Part shown: piece by piece, positions 26,154 through 34,280 of the stretch | How positions within the stretch are numbered: the first letter of the stretch is position 1 | How the letters are laid out: each line of letters starts with the position of its first letter | Source of the DNA: JBCBKU01 sp038521345 | GTDB lineage: Bacteria > Pseudomonadota > Alphaproteobacteria > Rhodobacterales > Rhodobacteraceae | Direction of reading: 5' to 3' | NCBI GenBank assembly: GCA_038521345.1 | Contig: JBCBKU010000003.1 | Coordinates: 186,001 to 250,000 of the forward strand | DNA length: 64,000 nt | Program-made: the position numbers and the translations under genes | The notes under the pieces: generated by a model | Databases searched by the model: none | What the model saw: the letters and a program-made list of their open reading frames with translations, nothing else | Told to the model about the DNA's origin: nothing

Positions 26154-26603
26154 ATGGCCCTCGATTTCGCATCATCCACCGAAATTCAGGCTGCGTGGAA
26201 ATACTTGGACGGCAACGTTCCGGCACCCAAGAGCGCCTATGAGGCGCATGAGGTGATCGAAGGCGGTTTGCCAGCGGCCATGCTGCGCCATTTTCGCGAT
26301 AAGGTTCGGGCGCTGAGTGACAAGACATGGGCGCAGATCGTCGATGTAAGTCTGTCGCAGGTCAAAGAGCTGCGCAAAAAGTCAAAACTGTCGGTTCGGG
26401 TCAGCTCGCAACTGGTTCTGTTTGCTGTCCTGCTCGCCCGGGCAGAGGACGTGTTCGGTGGCCGTGAGGAAGCGCTGCGATGGTTCGACGGTGAACAGAT
26501 GGCGTTGTCTGGCCGCCGGCCCATCGATCTTCTGGATACCTTCGTGGGCGCGAACCTTGTGGCGCGGACGCTTACCCAGATCGACCGCGGCGTCTACATT
26601 TGA
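26154..26603 (+). CDS. Xre/MbcA-type antitoxin of a RES toxin pair
   Basis: 149 aa from the ATG at 26154. An N-terminal helical, HTH-like region (about 35-85, with TWAQIVDVSLSQVKELRKKS) is followed by a DUF2384/MbcA-type C-terminal domain (GGREEALRWFDGEQMALSGRRPIDLL), the classic layout of antitoxins paired with RES toxins. The stop overlaps the toxin start. It should neutralise the toxin and repress the operon at the upstream boxes; this follows family knowledge. Confidence 0.88.
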   Translation: MALDFASSTEIQAAWKYLDGNVPAPKSAYEAHEVIEGGLPAAMLRHFRDKVRALSDKTWAQIVDVSLSQVKELRKKSKLSVRVSSQLVLFAVLLARAEDVFGGREEALRWFDGEQMALSGRRPIDLLDTFVGANLVARTLTQIDRGVYI

Positions 26604-27115
26604 CGCCGCTTCCGCCCCCCCTTGGGGGTTCTCAGGGATCGCCCGTTGCATGGCGACTTGACCGAAAGAAATGGGCGTCGACCTGGGATACGGGCGAAGG
26701 CGCGTTTCAGGCGGGCGGGCGATGGAACCCCCCCGATACTCGGGTGGTCTACGCATCGCTCGACCCGGCAACGGCAATCCTTGAGGTCGCAGTTCACAAG
26801 GGCTTCGGAGTGCTCGATCGCCAACCGCACATCCTGACGCGGTTTTCGGTGACGGATCCCGACAGGATCCTTGTTGTGATGCCAAACGACATTCCGGATG
26901 CCGACTGGCTGGACCCAAACAGCCAGACGACCGCCCAGCGGGATTGGGGTGCCGAGATGCTGACCCGGCATCGAATTCTGGTGATCCCCTCAGCGGTCTC
27001 TCGCCAAAGCTGGAACCTTGTTTTTCTTGCACCGCTTCCCGCGAAAGGAATCGCGGATGTTGAGCAAACTCGTTTTGTCCTTGATCCGCGTCTCGCATCA
27101 TCGGCGGTGAAGTGA
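26600..27115 (+). CDS. RES domain toxin (NAD-targeting)
   Basis: 171 aa. The RES fold is recognised from AWRLD, GGRWNP, VVYASLD, ILEVAVH and VIPSAVS, which carry the conserved Arg, Tyr, Glu and Ser residues of the family. Studied RES toxins degrade or transfer ADP-ribose from NAD+. The start is a TTG whose last two bases lie in the antitoxin TGA (TTGA overlap), a weak start that would keep toxin below antitoxin. All key residues seem intact, so the toxin is probably functional. Confidence 0.88.
   Translation: MTPLPPPLGGSQGSPVAWRLDRKKWASTWDTGEGAFQAGGRWNPPDTRVVYASLDPATAILEVAVHKGFGVLDRQPHILTRFSVTDPDRILVVMPNDIPDADWLDPNSQTTAQRDWGAEMLTRHRILVIPSAVSRQSWNLVFLAPLPAKGIADVEQTRFVLDPRLASSAVK
26616..26628 (+). 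promoter_or_regulatory. GC hairpin in the first codons of the toxin gene
   Basis: CCCCC, loop CTT, GGGGG, followed by TTCT, lies 16 bases after the toxin TTG start. It could slow translation or transcription into the toxin. A role is only inferred; it may be a by-product of Pro and Gly codons. Confidence 0.3.
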
Positions 27116-27144
27116 TCCTTCTGGACAGGATGCCCTCCGGCCGG

Positions 27145-27167
27145 TATAAATTGAACAAGCGTTCAAT
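27145..27167 (+). promoter_or_regulatory. -10 box and palindromic operator of the leucine-degradation operon
   Basis: TATAAA (27145-27150) abuts a perfect inverted repeat ATTGAAC-AAGC-GTTCAAT (27150-27167), so the palindrome overlaps the expected transcription start, 18 bases before the ivd ATG. A repressor there would block transcription. The shape suits a TetR-type acyl-CoA-responsive regulator; no regulator gene is present in the window. Confidence 0.7.
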
Positions 27168-27184
27168 AAGGGAGGACGGGCGCG

Positions 27185-28348
27185 ATGTTCGACGGATCCA
27201 TGCGCTTCGATCTGGGCGAGGATATCACCCAGCTTCGCGAGATGGTCCACCGCTGGGCGCAGGAACGGGTAAAACCGCTGGCCGCCGAGATCGACCGCAC
27301 CAACGGTTTTCCGTCCGAGCTTTGGCGCGAGATGGGGGATCTCGGGTTGCTGGGCATCACCGTGGACGAGGCTTATGGCGGCGCCGGTATGGGATACCTC
27401 GCCCATACGATCGCTATCGAAGAGATCGCCCGCGCGTCGGCCAGCGTGTCTCTGTCCTATGGAGCTCATTCGAACCTCTGCGTGAACCAGATTAAGCTGA
27501 ACGGCACCGAAGCGCAGAAGAACCGCTACTTGCCTGGTCTTATCTCGGGGGACCATGTGGGCGCACTGGCGATGTCTGAAGCGGGCGCGGGATCGGACGT
27601 GGTCTCGATGAAGCTGCGCGCCGAGAAGCGGAACGACCATTATCGGCTGAACGGCACGAAGTACTGGATCACGAACGGACCGGATGCCGAAGTCTTGGTC
27701 GTCTATGCCAAGACTGACCCAGAAGCCGGATCGAAAGGCATCACCGCCTTCCTGATCGAAAAGGAAATGACCGGGTTTTCGACCTCGCCCCATTTCGACA
27801 AGCTCGGCATGCGCGGGTCGAATACCGCCGAGCTGATCTTCGAGGACGTGGAGGTTCCGTTCGAGAACGTGCTGGGCGAAGACGGCAAGGGGGTCCGCGT
27901 GTTGATGTCGGGCCTTGACTACGAGCGCGTCGTTCTGGCCGGCATCGGGACAGGGATCATGGCGGCCTGCCTCGACGAGGTGATGCCCTACATGGCCGAA
28001 CGCAAACAGTTCGGCCAGCCCATCGGGTCCTTTCAGCTGATGCAGGGCAAGATTGCGGACATGTACACGGCCATGAACTCTGCGCGCGCCTATGTCTACG
28101 AGGTTGCCAAGGCCTGCGACCGGGGCGAGGTCACGCGCCAGGATGCGGCGGCCTGCGTGCTTTATGCCTCGGAAGAGGCGATGAAGCAGGCCCATCAGGC
28201 AGTTCAGGCCATGGGCGGGGCAGGGTTTCTGGCCGATGCTCCCGTGGCGCGGCTGTTCCGCGATGCGAAACTAATGGAAATCGGCGCAGGAACCAGCGAA
28301 ATTCGTCGTATGCTCGTGGGGCGTGAATTGATGGGGGCGATGGCATGA
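27185..28348 (+). CDS. ivd: Isovaleryl-CoA dehydrogenase
   Basis: 387 aa acyl-CoA dehydrogenase. Oxidises isovaleryl-CoA to 3-methylcrotonyl-CoA using FAD. Family motifs are ALAMSEAGAGSDV, YWITNGPDA, the DYERVVLAGIGTGIM helix and the C-terminal IGAGTSEIRRMLVGRELM. In isovaleryl-CoA dehydrogenases the catalytic Glu sits in the DYER helix, as here. Followed by the carboxylase, hydratase and lyase of leucine breakdown, so the substrate assignment is firm. GGAGG precedes the ATG. Confidence 0.95.
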   Translation: MFDGSMRFDLGEDITQLREMVHRWAQERVKPLAAEIDRTNGFPSELWREMGDLGLLGITVDEAYGGAGMGYLAHTIAIEEIARASASVSLSYGAHSNLCVNQIKLNGTEAQKNRYLPGLISGDHVGALAMSEAGAGSDVVSMKLRAEKRNDHYRLNGTKYWITNGPDAEVLVVYAKTDPEAGSKGITAFLIEKEMTGFSTSPHFDKLGMRGSNTAELIFEDVEVPFENVLGEDGKGVRVLMSGLDYERVVLAGIGTGIMAACLDEVMPYMAERKQFGQPIGSFQLMQGKIADMYTAMNSARAYVYEVAKACDRGEVTRQDAAACVLYASEEAMKQAHQAVQAMGGAGFLADAPVARLFRDAKLMEIGAGTSEIRRMLVGRELMGAMA

Positions 28349-28776
28349 TGCGCTGGCTTGTCTTGGCAATCATGGTCTTGTCCGGCGCCGGGGCCCATGG
28401 ACAGGTGTTCCAGCAATCGAGTTTTGACACCTGTTTTGAAGACCTTGCAGACGACGCCTCGGGCGCAGCGTGTATCGTTCCCATTCGGACCTACTGCTTT
28501 CAGGTCACGGAAGGGCGCGGGTTCACCGCCGAGGCGACCTGTCTGGACGATGCGATTCTGTCCCTCGAAGGGTGGACCGATCAGGTCGTGGCCGATCACA
28601 CGCATCTGGCGCCGCTGGCCCCGCAGATTTCCGAGTACAAAACGCAACTTACGGCGCATTGCGCAGAGACCGTGGGCGACCGCGGGCTGGAACGCGAACG
28701 GGACTTCGTCCTTTGCAAACTCGCCGGTGTCGGAGCGCTATACCGCGATGTGCTTCGGCGCAGCGCGTCACCCTAG
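28345..28776 (+). CDS. Secreted Cys-rich protein, LprI-like paralogue 1
   Basis: 143 aa. Signal peptide about 1-20 (ends GAHGQ). The mature part has paired cysteines around IRTYCFQVTEGRGFTAEATC and, 60-70 residues later, LTAHCAETV and FVLCKLAGVGALYRDVL. This C..C helix C..C pattern matches the two proteins encoded at 29231 and 29728. The ATG overlaps the ivd stop (ATGATG), so it is translated with the leucine genes. Function unknown; periplasmic location is predicted. Confidence 0.72.
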   Translation: MMRWLVLAIMVLSGAGAHGQVFQQSSFDTCFEDLADDASGAACIVPIRTYCFQVTEGRGFTAEATCLDDAILSLEGWTDQVVADHTHLAPLAPQISEYKTQLTAHCAETVGDRGLERERDFVLCKLAGVGALYRDVLRRSASP

Positions 28777-28901
28777 GGGCACCGGATCCGGATGGACCTG
28801 AGTTTCGAGGCCACGTTGTTCCACCGTCTGGGTGTCGCCGGTCTTGGTTGGTCGCCAAAGCGACCTTGCGCATGCACGGGATCTGCGGCGCGAGGTCGGC
28901 A

Positions 28902-29234
28902 ATGACGGATCGCCCAACCATCTGGCGTGACATCGCAGCGCCTCTCGCCGGTCTCCTCGGGCTCGCGGCATTGGGTGGTCTGACTTTGGGAGTCCTGAGC
29001 GAGGGACCGACCGACACGGCCCTCATCGAACGCTATGCCGCGCTCTACGCGCGCGACACGGGCAATCCGATCACGGATTGCGAGGCGCGTCCGGCGAGCG
29101 TTCAGGGACTGCGGCTTTACATCGTGTGCCGGCCGGATCTTGGACCGCCGCAGGTCTTTCTGGTGAACCAGACGGGCGGCCTGAGTGACTTCGAGACGCT
29201 TGATGATGCGCTGCGCGCAGAGGGGTCGACATGA
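28902..29234 (+). CDS. Small membrane-anchored protein
   Basis: 110 aa. A single hydrophobic segment (about residues 10-33, PLAGLLGLAALGGLTLGVL) is followed by a soluble domain with two cysteines (TDCEARP, YIVCRPD) that probably faces the periplasm. No family recognised. An earlier in-frame ATG at 28872 would add ten residues. The stop overlaps the start of the next gene (ATGA). The 125 bases before it, after paralogue 1, hold no other gene. Confidence 0.6.
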   Translation: MTDRPTIWRDIAAPLAGLLGLAALGGLTLGVLSEGPTDTALIERYAALYARDTGNPITDCEARPASVQGLRLYIVCRPDLGPPQVFLVNQTGGLSDFETLDDALRAEGST

Positions 29235-29731
29235 GACTGGGCGTCCTTGGCATCGTTCTTTGTTTGCCGGCCAGCGCGCAGGAGGTGGATCAGCCGCGCT
29301 ACGATGCGATGCTTGACGCGTGTTACTACGGTGCGGAAGGACCCGCTGAGCAGCGGGGCTGTATCGGTCTTGCCGCCCAATCCTGTCAAAGCGAGGACGG
29401 CGGCCAGACGACGCTGGGCATGGCGCTCTGCAACCACGCCGAACGCATGGCTTGGGACAGGATCCTGAACGCCGAGTACCGCGAAACACTCGGCTGGGCC
29501 CGCGCGATGGACGCCGACGAGGCCGTCTCATTTCCAGAATTCGCCAAGCGCGAGGAGAATCTGCGCGCTGCGCAACGCGCATGGATCGCGTTTCGGGATG
29601 CGGAATGCGCGCTTGATTATGCCGTTTGGGGTGCGGGATCCATGCGCCATATCGCCGGGACCGCTTGCCTCGCACGACTGACCGCGGAACGTACGTTGGA
29701 ACTGGCCGACAAGACCGAGATGATGCGATGA
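29231..29731 (+). CDS. LprI family secreted protein, paralogue 2
   Basis: 166 aa with a short signal peptide (ends PASAQ). The C-terminal half, with LRAAQRAWIAFRDAECALDY and TACLARLTAERTLEL, is the lysozyme-inhibitor LprI-type (DUF1311) domain. LprI of mycobacteria inhibits lysozyme, but in most bacteria the role is unproven. Two conserved cysteine pairs probably form disulfides in the periplasm. ATGA overlaps at both ends show translational coupling with its neighbours. Confidence 0.82.
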   Translation: MRLGVLGIVLCLPASAQEVDQPRYDAMLDACYYGAEGPAEQRGCIGLAAQSCQSEDGGQTTLGMALCNHAERMAWDRILNAEYRETLGWARAMDADEAVSFPEFAKREENLRAAQRAWIAFRDAECALDYAVWGAGSMRHIAGTACLARLTAERTLELADKTEMMR

Positions 29732-30231
29732 CGCGGCGGAGGGCAATTTGGCTTTGGGCGCTTCTGGCGACCATGCTCGCGGCGCCAGCCGCAGCGCTCG
29801 AACAACCCGGCGCGGATCTGGAGCAATGCCTGTCCGAGTTTGCGGCCGGTGAAAAGGCCTTGGGCACACCGGACGATCCGGAGACCCTGGCCAGCCTGCT
29901 GGTTGTCACGGATGAGTGCCTTCGGCTTGCCGCGCAGCCCTGCGCCCAACGCGAAGATCAGCGCGCGCTTCGCTGCCTGTCGCGGTCGCGTGCCACGTTC
30001 GTCCGCGCCATGGGCGCGGCCGAGGCCCAGGTGGCGACGCTCGACACGCCCTATCCCGAGGCTTGGGCGCTGGCCGAGGAAACCCTGGCTGCCCTGGGCG
30101 TCGTCTGCGGTGAGAGTGCCGCGGGCGACGGTCGGTCGCGCGTCTACAATCGCGCGCTTTGCGAACACGATCTCACGGCCTCGCGCTATGCATTTCTGCG
30201 CTTTCTCGCGCTGCATGCGGCGGCCGAATGA
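29728..30231 (+). CDS. Secreted Cys-rich protein, LprI-like paralogue 3
   Basis: 167 aa from the ATG at 29728. Signal peptide about 1-23 (AAPAAALEQ). The pattern LAAQPCAQREDQRALRC, then VVCGES and ALCEHDLTASRYAFLRFL, parallels paralogue 2 (LAAQSC..., TACLARLTAERTLEL). Four-base overlaps link it to the preceding gene and to mccB. Function unknown. Confidence 0.7.
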   Translation: MTRRRAIWLWALLATMLAAPAAALEQPGADLEQCLSEFAAGEKALGTPDDPETLASLLVVTDECLRLAAQPCAQREDQRALRCLSRSRATFVRAMGAAEAQVATLDTPYPEAWALAEETLAALGVVCGESAAGDGRSRVYNRALCEHDLTASRYAFLRFLALHAAAE

Positions 30232-31832
30232 AACTGGTTTCGTCGCATATCCCGTCAGGCGCCGAGGCTATGGCCAATCGCGCCGCTCATCTTGAAGCGC
30301 TCGAAACTGTGCGCGAGGCGGCCCGACTGTCCGCGGCAGGGGGCGGCGCCAAGGCCGCGGACCGGCACGTGTCGCGGGGTAAGATGCTGCCCCGGGCGCG
30401 GGTTGCTCAAGTCCTCGACCCGGGATCGCCCTTCCTCGAGATCGGCGCGCTTGCGGCGCATGGCCTTTACGACGGTGCCGCCCCCGGAGCAGGGGTCATC
30501 GCCGGTATCGGCCAGATTGCCGGCCGATGGGTCATGGTGCTGGCCAACGATGCGACGGTGAAGGGCGGAACGTACTTCCCAATGACCGTCAAGAAGCACC
30601 TGCGCGCGCAGGAGATCGCCGAAGCCAACGGTCTGCCCTGCATGTATCTTGTGGACAGTGGCGGCGCCAATCTGCCCAGTCAGGACGACGTATTTCCTGA
30701 CCGGGATCACTTCGGTCGGATCTTTTTTAATCAGGCCCAGATGTCGGCCAAGGGAATCCCGCAGATCGCCGTCGTTATGGGCTCGTGCACGGCGGGCGGT
30801 GCCTATGTTCCCGCCATGTCGGATGTAACGATCATTGTGCGCGAGCAGGGGACGATCTTTCTGGCCGGTCCGCCGCTGGTCAAGGCCGCAACCGGCGAGG
30901 ATGTGACCGCCGAGGATCTGGGCGGTGGTGATGTGCATACCCGCCTGTCCGGCGTGGCGGATTATCTGGCCGAGGATGATGCCCATGCCCTGGCCCTTGC
31001 CCGGCGCGCGGTGGCCAACCTGGGCCCTGCGATGTCCGGCGCCCTTGCATGGGCAACCCCTGAACCACCCGCCTACGACCCCGACGAAATCCTCGAACTT
31101 GTCCCCGCGGATCTGCGCACGCCCTATGACGTGCGCGAGGTCATCGCGCGTGTCGTCGACGGATCCCGCTTCGACGAGTTCAAGGCCCGCTTTGGTGAGA
31201 CCCTCGTCACCGGTTTCGCGCATGTAGACGGGTGTCCGGTGGGTCTTGTTGCGAACAACGGAGTTCTGTTTTCCGAAAGCGCGGTCAAGGGCGCGCATTT
31301 CGTCGAACTCTGTTCGCAGCGGCGCATTCCGCTTGTGTTCCTGCAGAACATCACCGGCTTCATGGTGGGCCGCAAATACGAAACCGAGGGGATAGCACGG
31401 CACGGGGCCAAAATGGTGACGGCGGTCGCCACCACGGCGGTTCCAAAGATCACGATGCTGATCGGCGGCTCGTTCGGGGCCGGGAATTACGGGATGGCCG
31501 GGCGCGCATATGATCCGCGTTTTCTGTGGACGTGGCCCAATTCCCGCATCTCTGTGATGGGTGGGGCGCAGGCGGCCGGAGTACTCGCCACCGTCCAACG
31601 CAGTGCGGCCGAACGCGCAGGGCGGGGCTGGAGCGATGAAGACGACGCCAAAGTGCGCGGCCCGGTCGAAGCGCAGTTCGCCGCGCAATCTCATCCCCTC
31701 TATGCCAGCGCCCGGCTCTGGGACGACGGAGTGATCGATCCTCGAAAGACCCGAGACGTTCTCGCGTTGTCGCTTCGTGCGGCCACGCTTTCGCCCATCC
31801 CCGAGACACGCTTCGGCGTGTTCCGGATGTGA
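30228..31832 (+). CDS. mccB: Methylcrotonyl-CoA carboxylase beta (carboxyltransferase) subunit
   Basis: 534 aa. Transfers carboxyl from biotin to 3-methylcrotonyl-CoA. Carboxyltransferase motifs are YLVDSGGANLPSQDDVFPD, MGSCTAGGAYVPAMSD, LQNITGFMVGRKYE and IGGSFGAGNYGMAGRAYDP, which match MCC beta rather than propionyl-CoA carboxylase. The start overlaps paralogue 3. Works with MccA encoded 0.5 kb downstream, the gap being filled by a nuclease gene. Confidence 0.95.
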   Translation: MKLVSSHIPSGAEAMANRAAHLEALETVREAARLSAAGGGAKAADRHVSRGKMLPRARVAQVLDPGSPFLEIGALAAHGLYDGAAPGAGVIAGIGQIAGRWVMVLANDATVKGGTYFPMTVKKHLRAQEIAEANGLPCMYLVDSGGANLPSQDDVFPDRDHFGRIFFNQAQMSAKGIPQIAVVMGSCTAGGAYVPAMSDVTIIVREQGTIFLAGPPLVKAATGEDVTAEDLGGGDVHTRLSGVADYLAEDDAHALALARRAVANLGPAMSGALAWATPEPPAYDPDEILELVPADLRTPYDVREVIARVVDGSRFDEFKARFGETLVTGFAHVDGCPVGLVANNGVLFSESAVKGAHFVELCSQRRIPLVFLQNITGFMVGRKYETEGIARHGAKMVTAVATTAVPKITMLIGGSFGAGNYGMAGRAYDPRFLWTWPNSRISVMGGAQAAGVLATVQRSAAERAGRGWSDEDDAKVRGPVEAQFAAQSHPLYASARLWDDGVIDPRKTRDVLALSLRAATLSPIPETRFGVFRM

Positions 31833-31846
31833 GGCAGGTCAACCCC

Positions 31847-32326
31847 ATGAGCCGGATGCACGGCATGCAGAGCTGTTCGGGCTTGGCCGGGTTAGTGCCC
31901 GCTGCGTGCGTCGGTGCGCTCTGCATCGCGCTGGTCGGCTGCGGGTCCCTCGGCGAGACGACACCTAGTCCCGGTTCGCCTGCCGTGGGCATGGGGTGCA
32001 AGCTGGACCGGGTCGTCGACGGGGACACGGTCGATCTCTCATGTCCCGATGGACCGCTCCGGGCGCGGCTGACGGGGTTTGACACGCCCGAACTCTTCAG
32101 CCCGGGATGTCAACGCGAACTGGCGCTCGCACGGGAGGCCAAGCGCGCGACCGAAACTCTGTGGCGAAATGCGGATACGGTCTCGCTTCGCGGAGAAGGC
32201 AACGATCGGTATGGGCGGACCCTTGTAGCGGTCCGGCTTGATGGCATTCCGCTTTCCTCGACTTTGATCGCTCAGGGTCTCGCGCGGCCTTACAGCGGGG
32301 GCGTTCGGAGGTCATGGTGCACGTAA
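31847..32326 (+). CDS. Thermonuclease-like (SNase) lipoprotein
   Basis: 159 aa from the ATG at 31847 (AGGCAGG upstream); a GTG at 31829 overlapping the mccB stop is the alternative. The N-terminus is hydrophobic and ends LVGC, a lipobox. The body is a staphylococcal-nuclease fold: VVDGDTVDL, RLTGFDTPELF (catalytic Arg and Glu) and GNDRYGRTL (second Arg), all intact. Predicted to be a calcium-dependent nuclease tethered outside the inner membrane. Placement between the two carboxylase subunits is unrelated by function. Confidence 0.83.
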   Translation: MSRMHGMQSCSGLAGLVPAACVGALCIALVGCGSLGETTPSPGSPAVGMGCKLDRVVDGDTVDLSCPDGPLRARLTGFDTPELFSPGCQRELALAREAKRATETLWRNADTVSLRGEGNDRYGRTLVAVRLDGIPLSSTLIAQGLARPYSGGVRRSWCT

Positions 32327-32342
32327 ATTGGGGGGCAAGCCT

Positions 32343-34280
32343 GTGTTTTCCCGAATCCTGATTGCGAACCGGGGCGAGATCGCATGCCGGATCATCGCGA
32401 CATGCCACCGGCTCGGCATCGGGACGGTCGCGGTCTTTTCTGATGCCGACCGTGATGCGCGCCACGTCAAGCTTGCCGACCGAGCGGTGTGGATTGGTGG
32501 CTCGGCGCCAGCAGCCTCGTATCTTGACGGGGCGCGGATCATCGCTGCGGCAGTGGAGACGGGCGCCGAGGCGATCCATCCCGGGTATGGGTTCCTCTCC
32601 GAGAATCCCGATTTCGTGGACGCGGTCGCGGCGGCGGGACTGACCTTTATCGGGCCCTCGGCGGCGGCGATCCGCGCAATGGGTCTGAAGGATGCCGCCA
32701 AGCGCGCGATGGAAGCCGCTGGTGTGCCGGTCGTCCCGGGATATCACGGAGAGGATCAGGAACCCGGGCGGCTCGAAGTTGAGGCGGACCGGATTGGATA
32801 TCCAGTTCTGATCAAGGCCGTGGCGGGCGGCGGCGGCAAGGGCATGCGCCGGGTCGACGACCCGGAGAGGTTCATGGATGCGCTCGAGGCGGCGAAAGCC
32901 GAGGCGCTCGGAGCCTTCGGGTCCGACGCGGTACTGATCGAGAAGTTCGTCACCAAGCCGCGCCATGTCGAAGTGCAGATTTTCGGCGACGGGACTCGGG
33001 CGGTTCATCTCTTCGAGCGCGACTGCTCGTGCCAGCGGCGCCACCAGAAGGTCCTTGAAGAAGCCCCCGCGCCGGCGATGACCGACGCGGTGCGCGAGGC
33101 CATGGGCGCCGCCGCGATTAGGGCGGCAACAGCGATCGGGTACGCTGGCGCGGGCACGGTAGAGTTCATCGCCGACGGTTCGGACGGGCTGCACCCCGAT
33201 AAGTTCTGGTTTATGGAAATGAACACGCGCCTTCAGGTGGAGCATCCGGTGACCGAGGCGATCACCGGCGTGGATCTGGTCGAATGGCAACTTCGCGTCG
33301 CGGCAGGGCAGGGTCTGCCGCCCGAGGCGGACGACCTTCGGATCGCCGGCCACGCGGTCGAGGTGCGGCTTTATGCAGAGGATGTGCCGGCCGGGTTTCT
33401 CCCGGCAACGGGGCAGATCGACCACCTCGCATTCCCACTAGATATCCGCACGGACACCGGTGTTGCAGCCGGTGACCGGATCACCCCGCATTACGATCCG
33501 ATGATCGCTAAGCTAATCGCGCATGGATCGTCGCGTTCCGAGGCATTTGCGCGGCTTGCTCGGGCGCTCGACCGGACCGAGATCGCTGGCCTGACCACCA
33601 ATCACGGGTTTCTCCGCAAGCTGGTCGGTCATCCCCGGCTGCGGTCCGGTGATGTAGACACCGCGCTGATCACCGACAATCCGGAACTCGCGCAAGCGCC
33701 GGTACCCTGTTCCCGAAGCCGCGCCCTCGCGGCGCTCGGCGTGCTCGGACTGGACCGACCCGCGGGTGCGCTCAACGGTTTTGCCATTTGGGACCCGCTG
33801 TCTTGGGAGGCACGGTTTTCCTGGGACAACCAACCGGTGGAGGCGCGCGTGACCGTGCTCGGCCCGGCGCGGTTCGAGGTGTCGGTTTCGGATCACGCGC
33901 ACGAGGTCGTCGCGCAGGAGGGTAACTGGTGGATCGACGGGGTGTCGGTGCCGGCCCGGATCCTTCGGCGGCCCGGACATGTGAGCGTCTTCTGGGGCAA
34001 CGGATATCATTTCCAGATCCCCGACCCGCTGTCGAAGACAGACAACGACGGCCCGGTCGGAGATGCGGTCCTTGCACCCATGCCGGGCCTCGTGCGCCGG
34101 ATCCATGTGCGCCCGGGCGATGCGGTGGAGGGTGGCGACGCGCTGGCCATCCTCGAGGCGATGAAGATGGAGCACACATTGGTGGCGCCCCGATCGGGTG
34201 TCGTCGCCGAGGTGTTGGCCGAACCGGGCGCGCAGGTTGACGCGGGCGCGGCATTGGTCCGACTGGAGGCCTCGGAATGA
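32343..34280 (+). CDS. mccA: Methylcrotonyl-CoA carboxylase alpha (biotin) subunit
   Basis: 645 aa from the GTG at 32343 (start MFSRILIANRGEIACRI; GGGGGG upstream). An ATP-grasp biotin carboxylase covers about residues 1-445, with the Gly-rich AVAGGGGKGMR loop and MEMNTRLQVEH. A linker region follows, then a C-terminal biotinyl domain with EAMKMEH; biotin would attach to about K608. Needs BirA, which is encoded at 60.3 kb. The stop overlaps HMG-CoA lyase (ATGA). A TTG at 32328 is an unlikely alternative start. Confidence 0.95.
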   Translation: MFSRILIANRGEIACRIIATCHRLGIGTVAVFSDADRDARHVKLADRAVWIGGSAPAASYLDGARIIAAAVETGAEAIHPGYGFLSENPDFVDAVAAAGLTFIGPSAAAIRAMGLKDAAKRAMEAAGVPVVPGYHGEDQEPGRLEVEADRIGYPVLIKAVAGGGGKGMRRVDDPERFMDALEAAKAEALGAFGSDAVLIEKFVTKPRHVEVQIFGDGTRAVHLFERDCSCQRRHQKVLEEAPAPAMTDAVREAMGAAAIRAATAIGYAGAGTVEFIADGSDGLHPDKFWFMEMNTRLQVEHPVTEAITGVDLVEWQLRVAAGQGLPPEADDLRIAGHAVEVRLYAEDVPAGFLPATGQIDHLAFPLDIRTDTGVAAGDRITPHYDPMIAKLIAHGSSRSEAFARLARALDRTEIAGLTTNHGFLRKLVGHPRLRSGDVDTALITDNPELAQAPVPCSRSRALAALGVLGLDRPAGALNGFAIWDPLSWEARFSWDNQPVEARVTVLGPARFEVSVSDHAHEVVAQEGNWWIDGVSVPARILRRPGHVSVFWGNGYHFQIPDPLSKTDNDGPVGDAVLAPMPGLVRRIHVRPGDAVEGGDALAILEAMKMEHTLVAPRSGVVAEVLAEPGAQVDAGAALVRLEASE

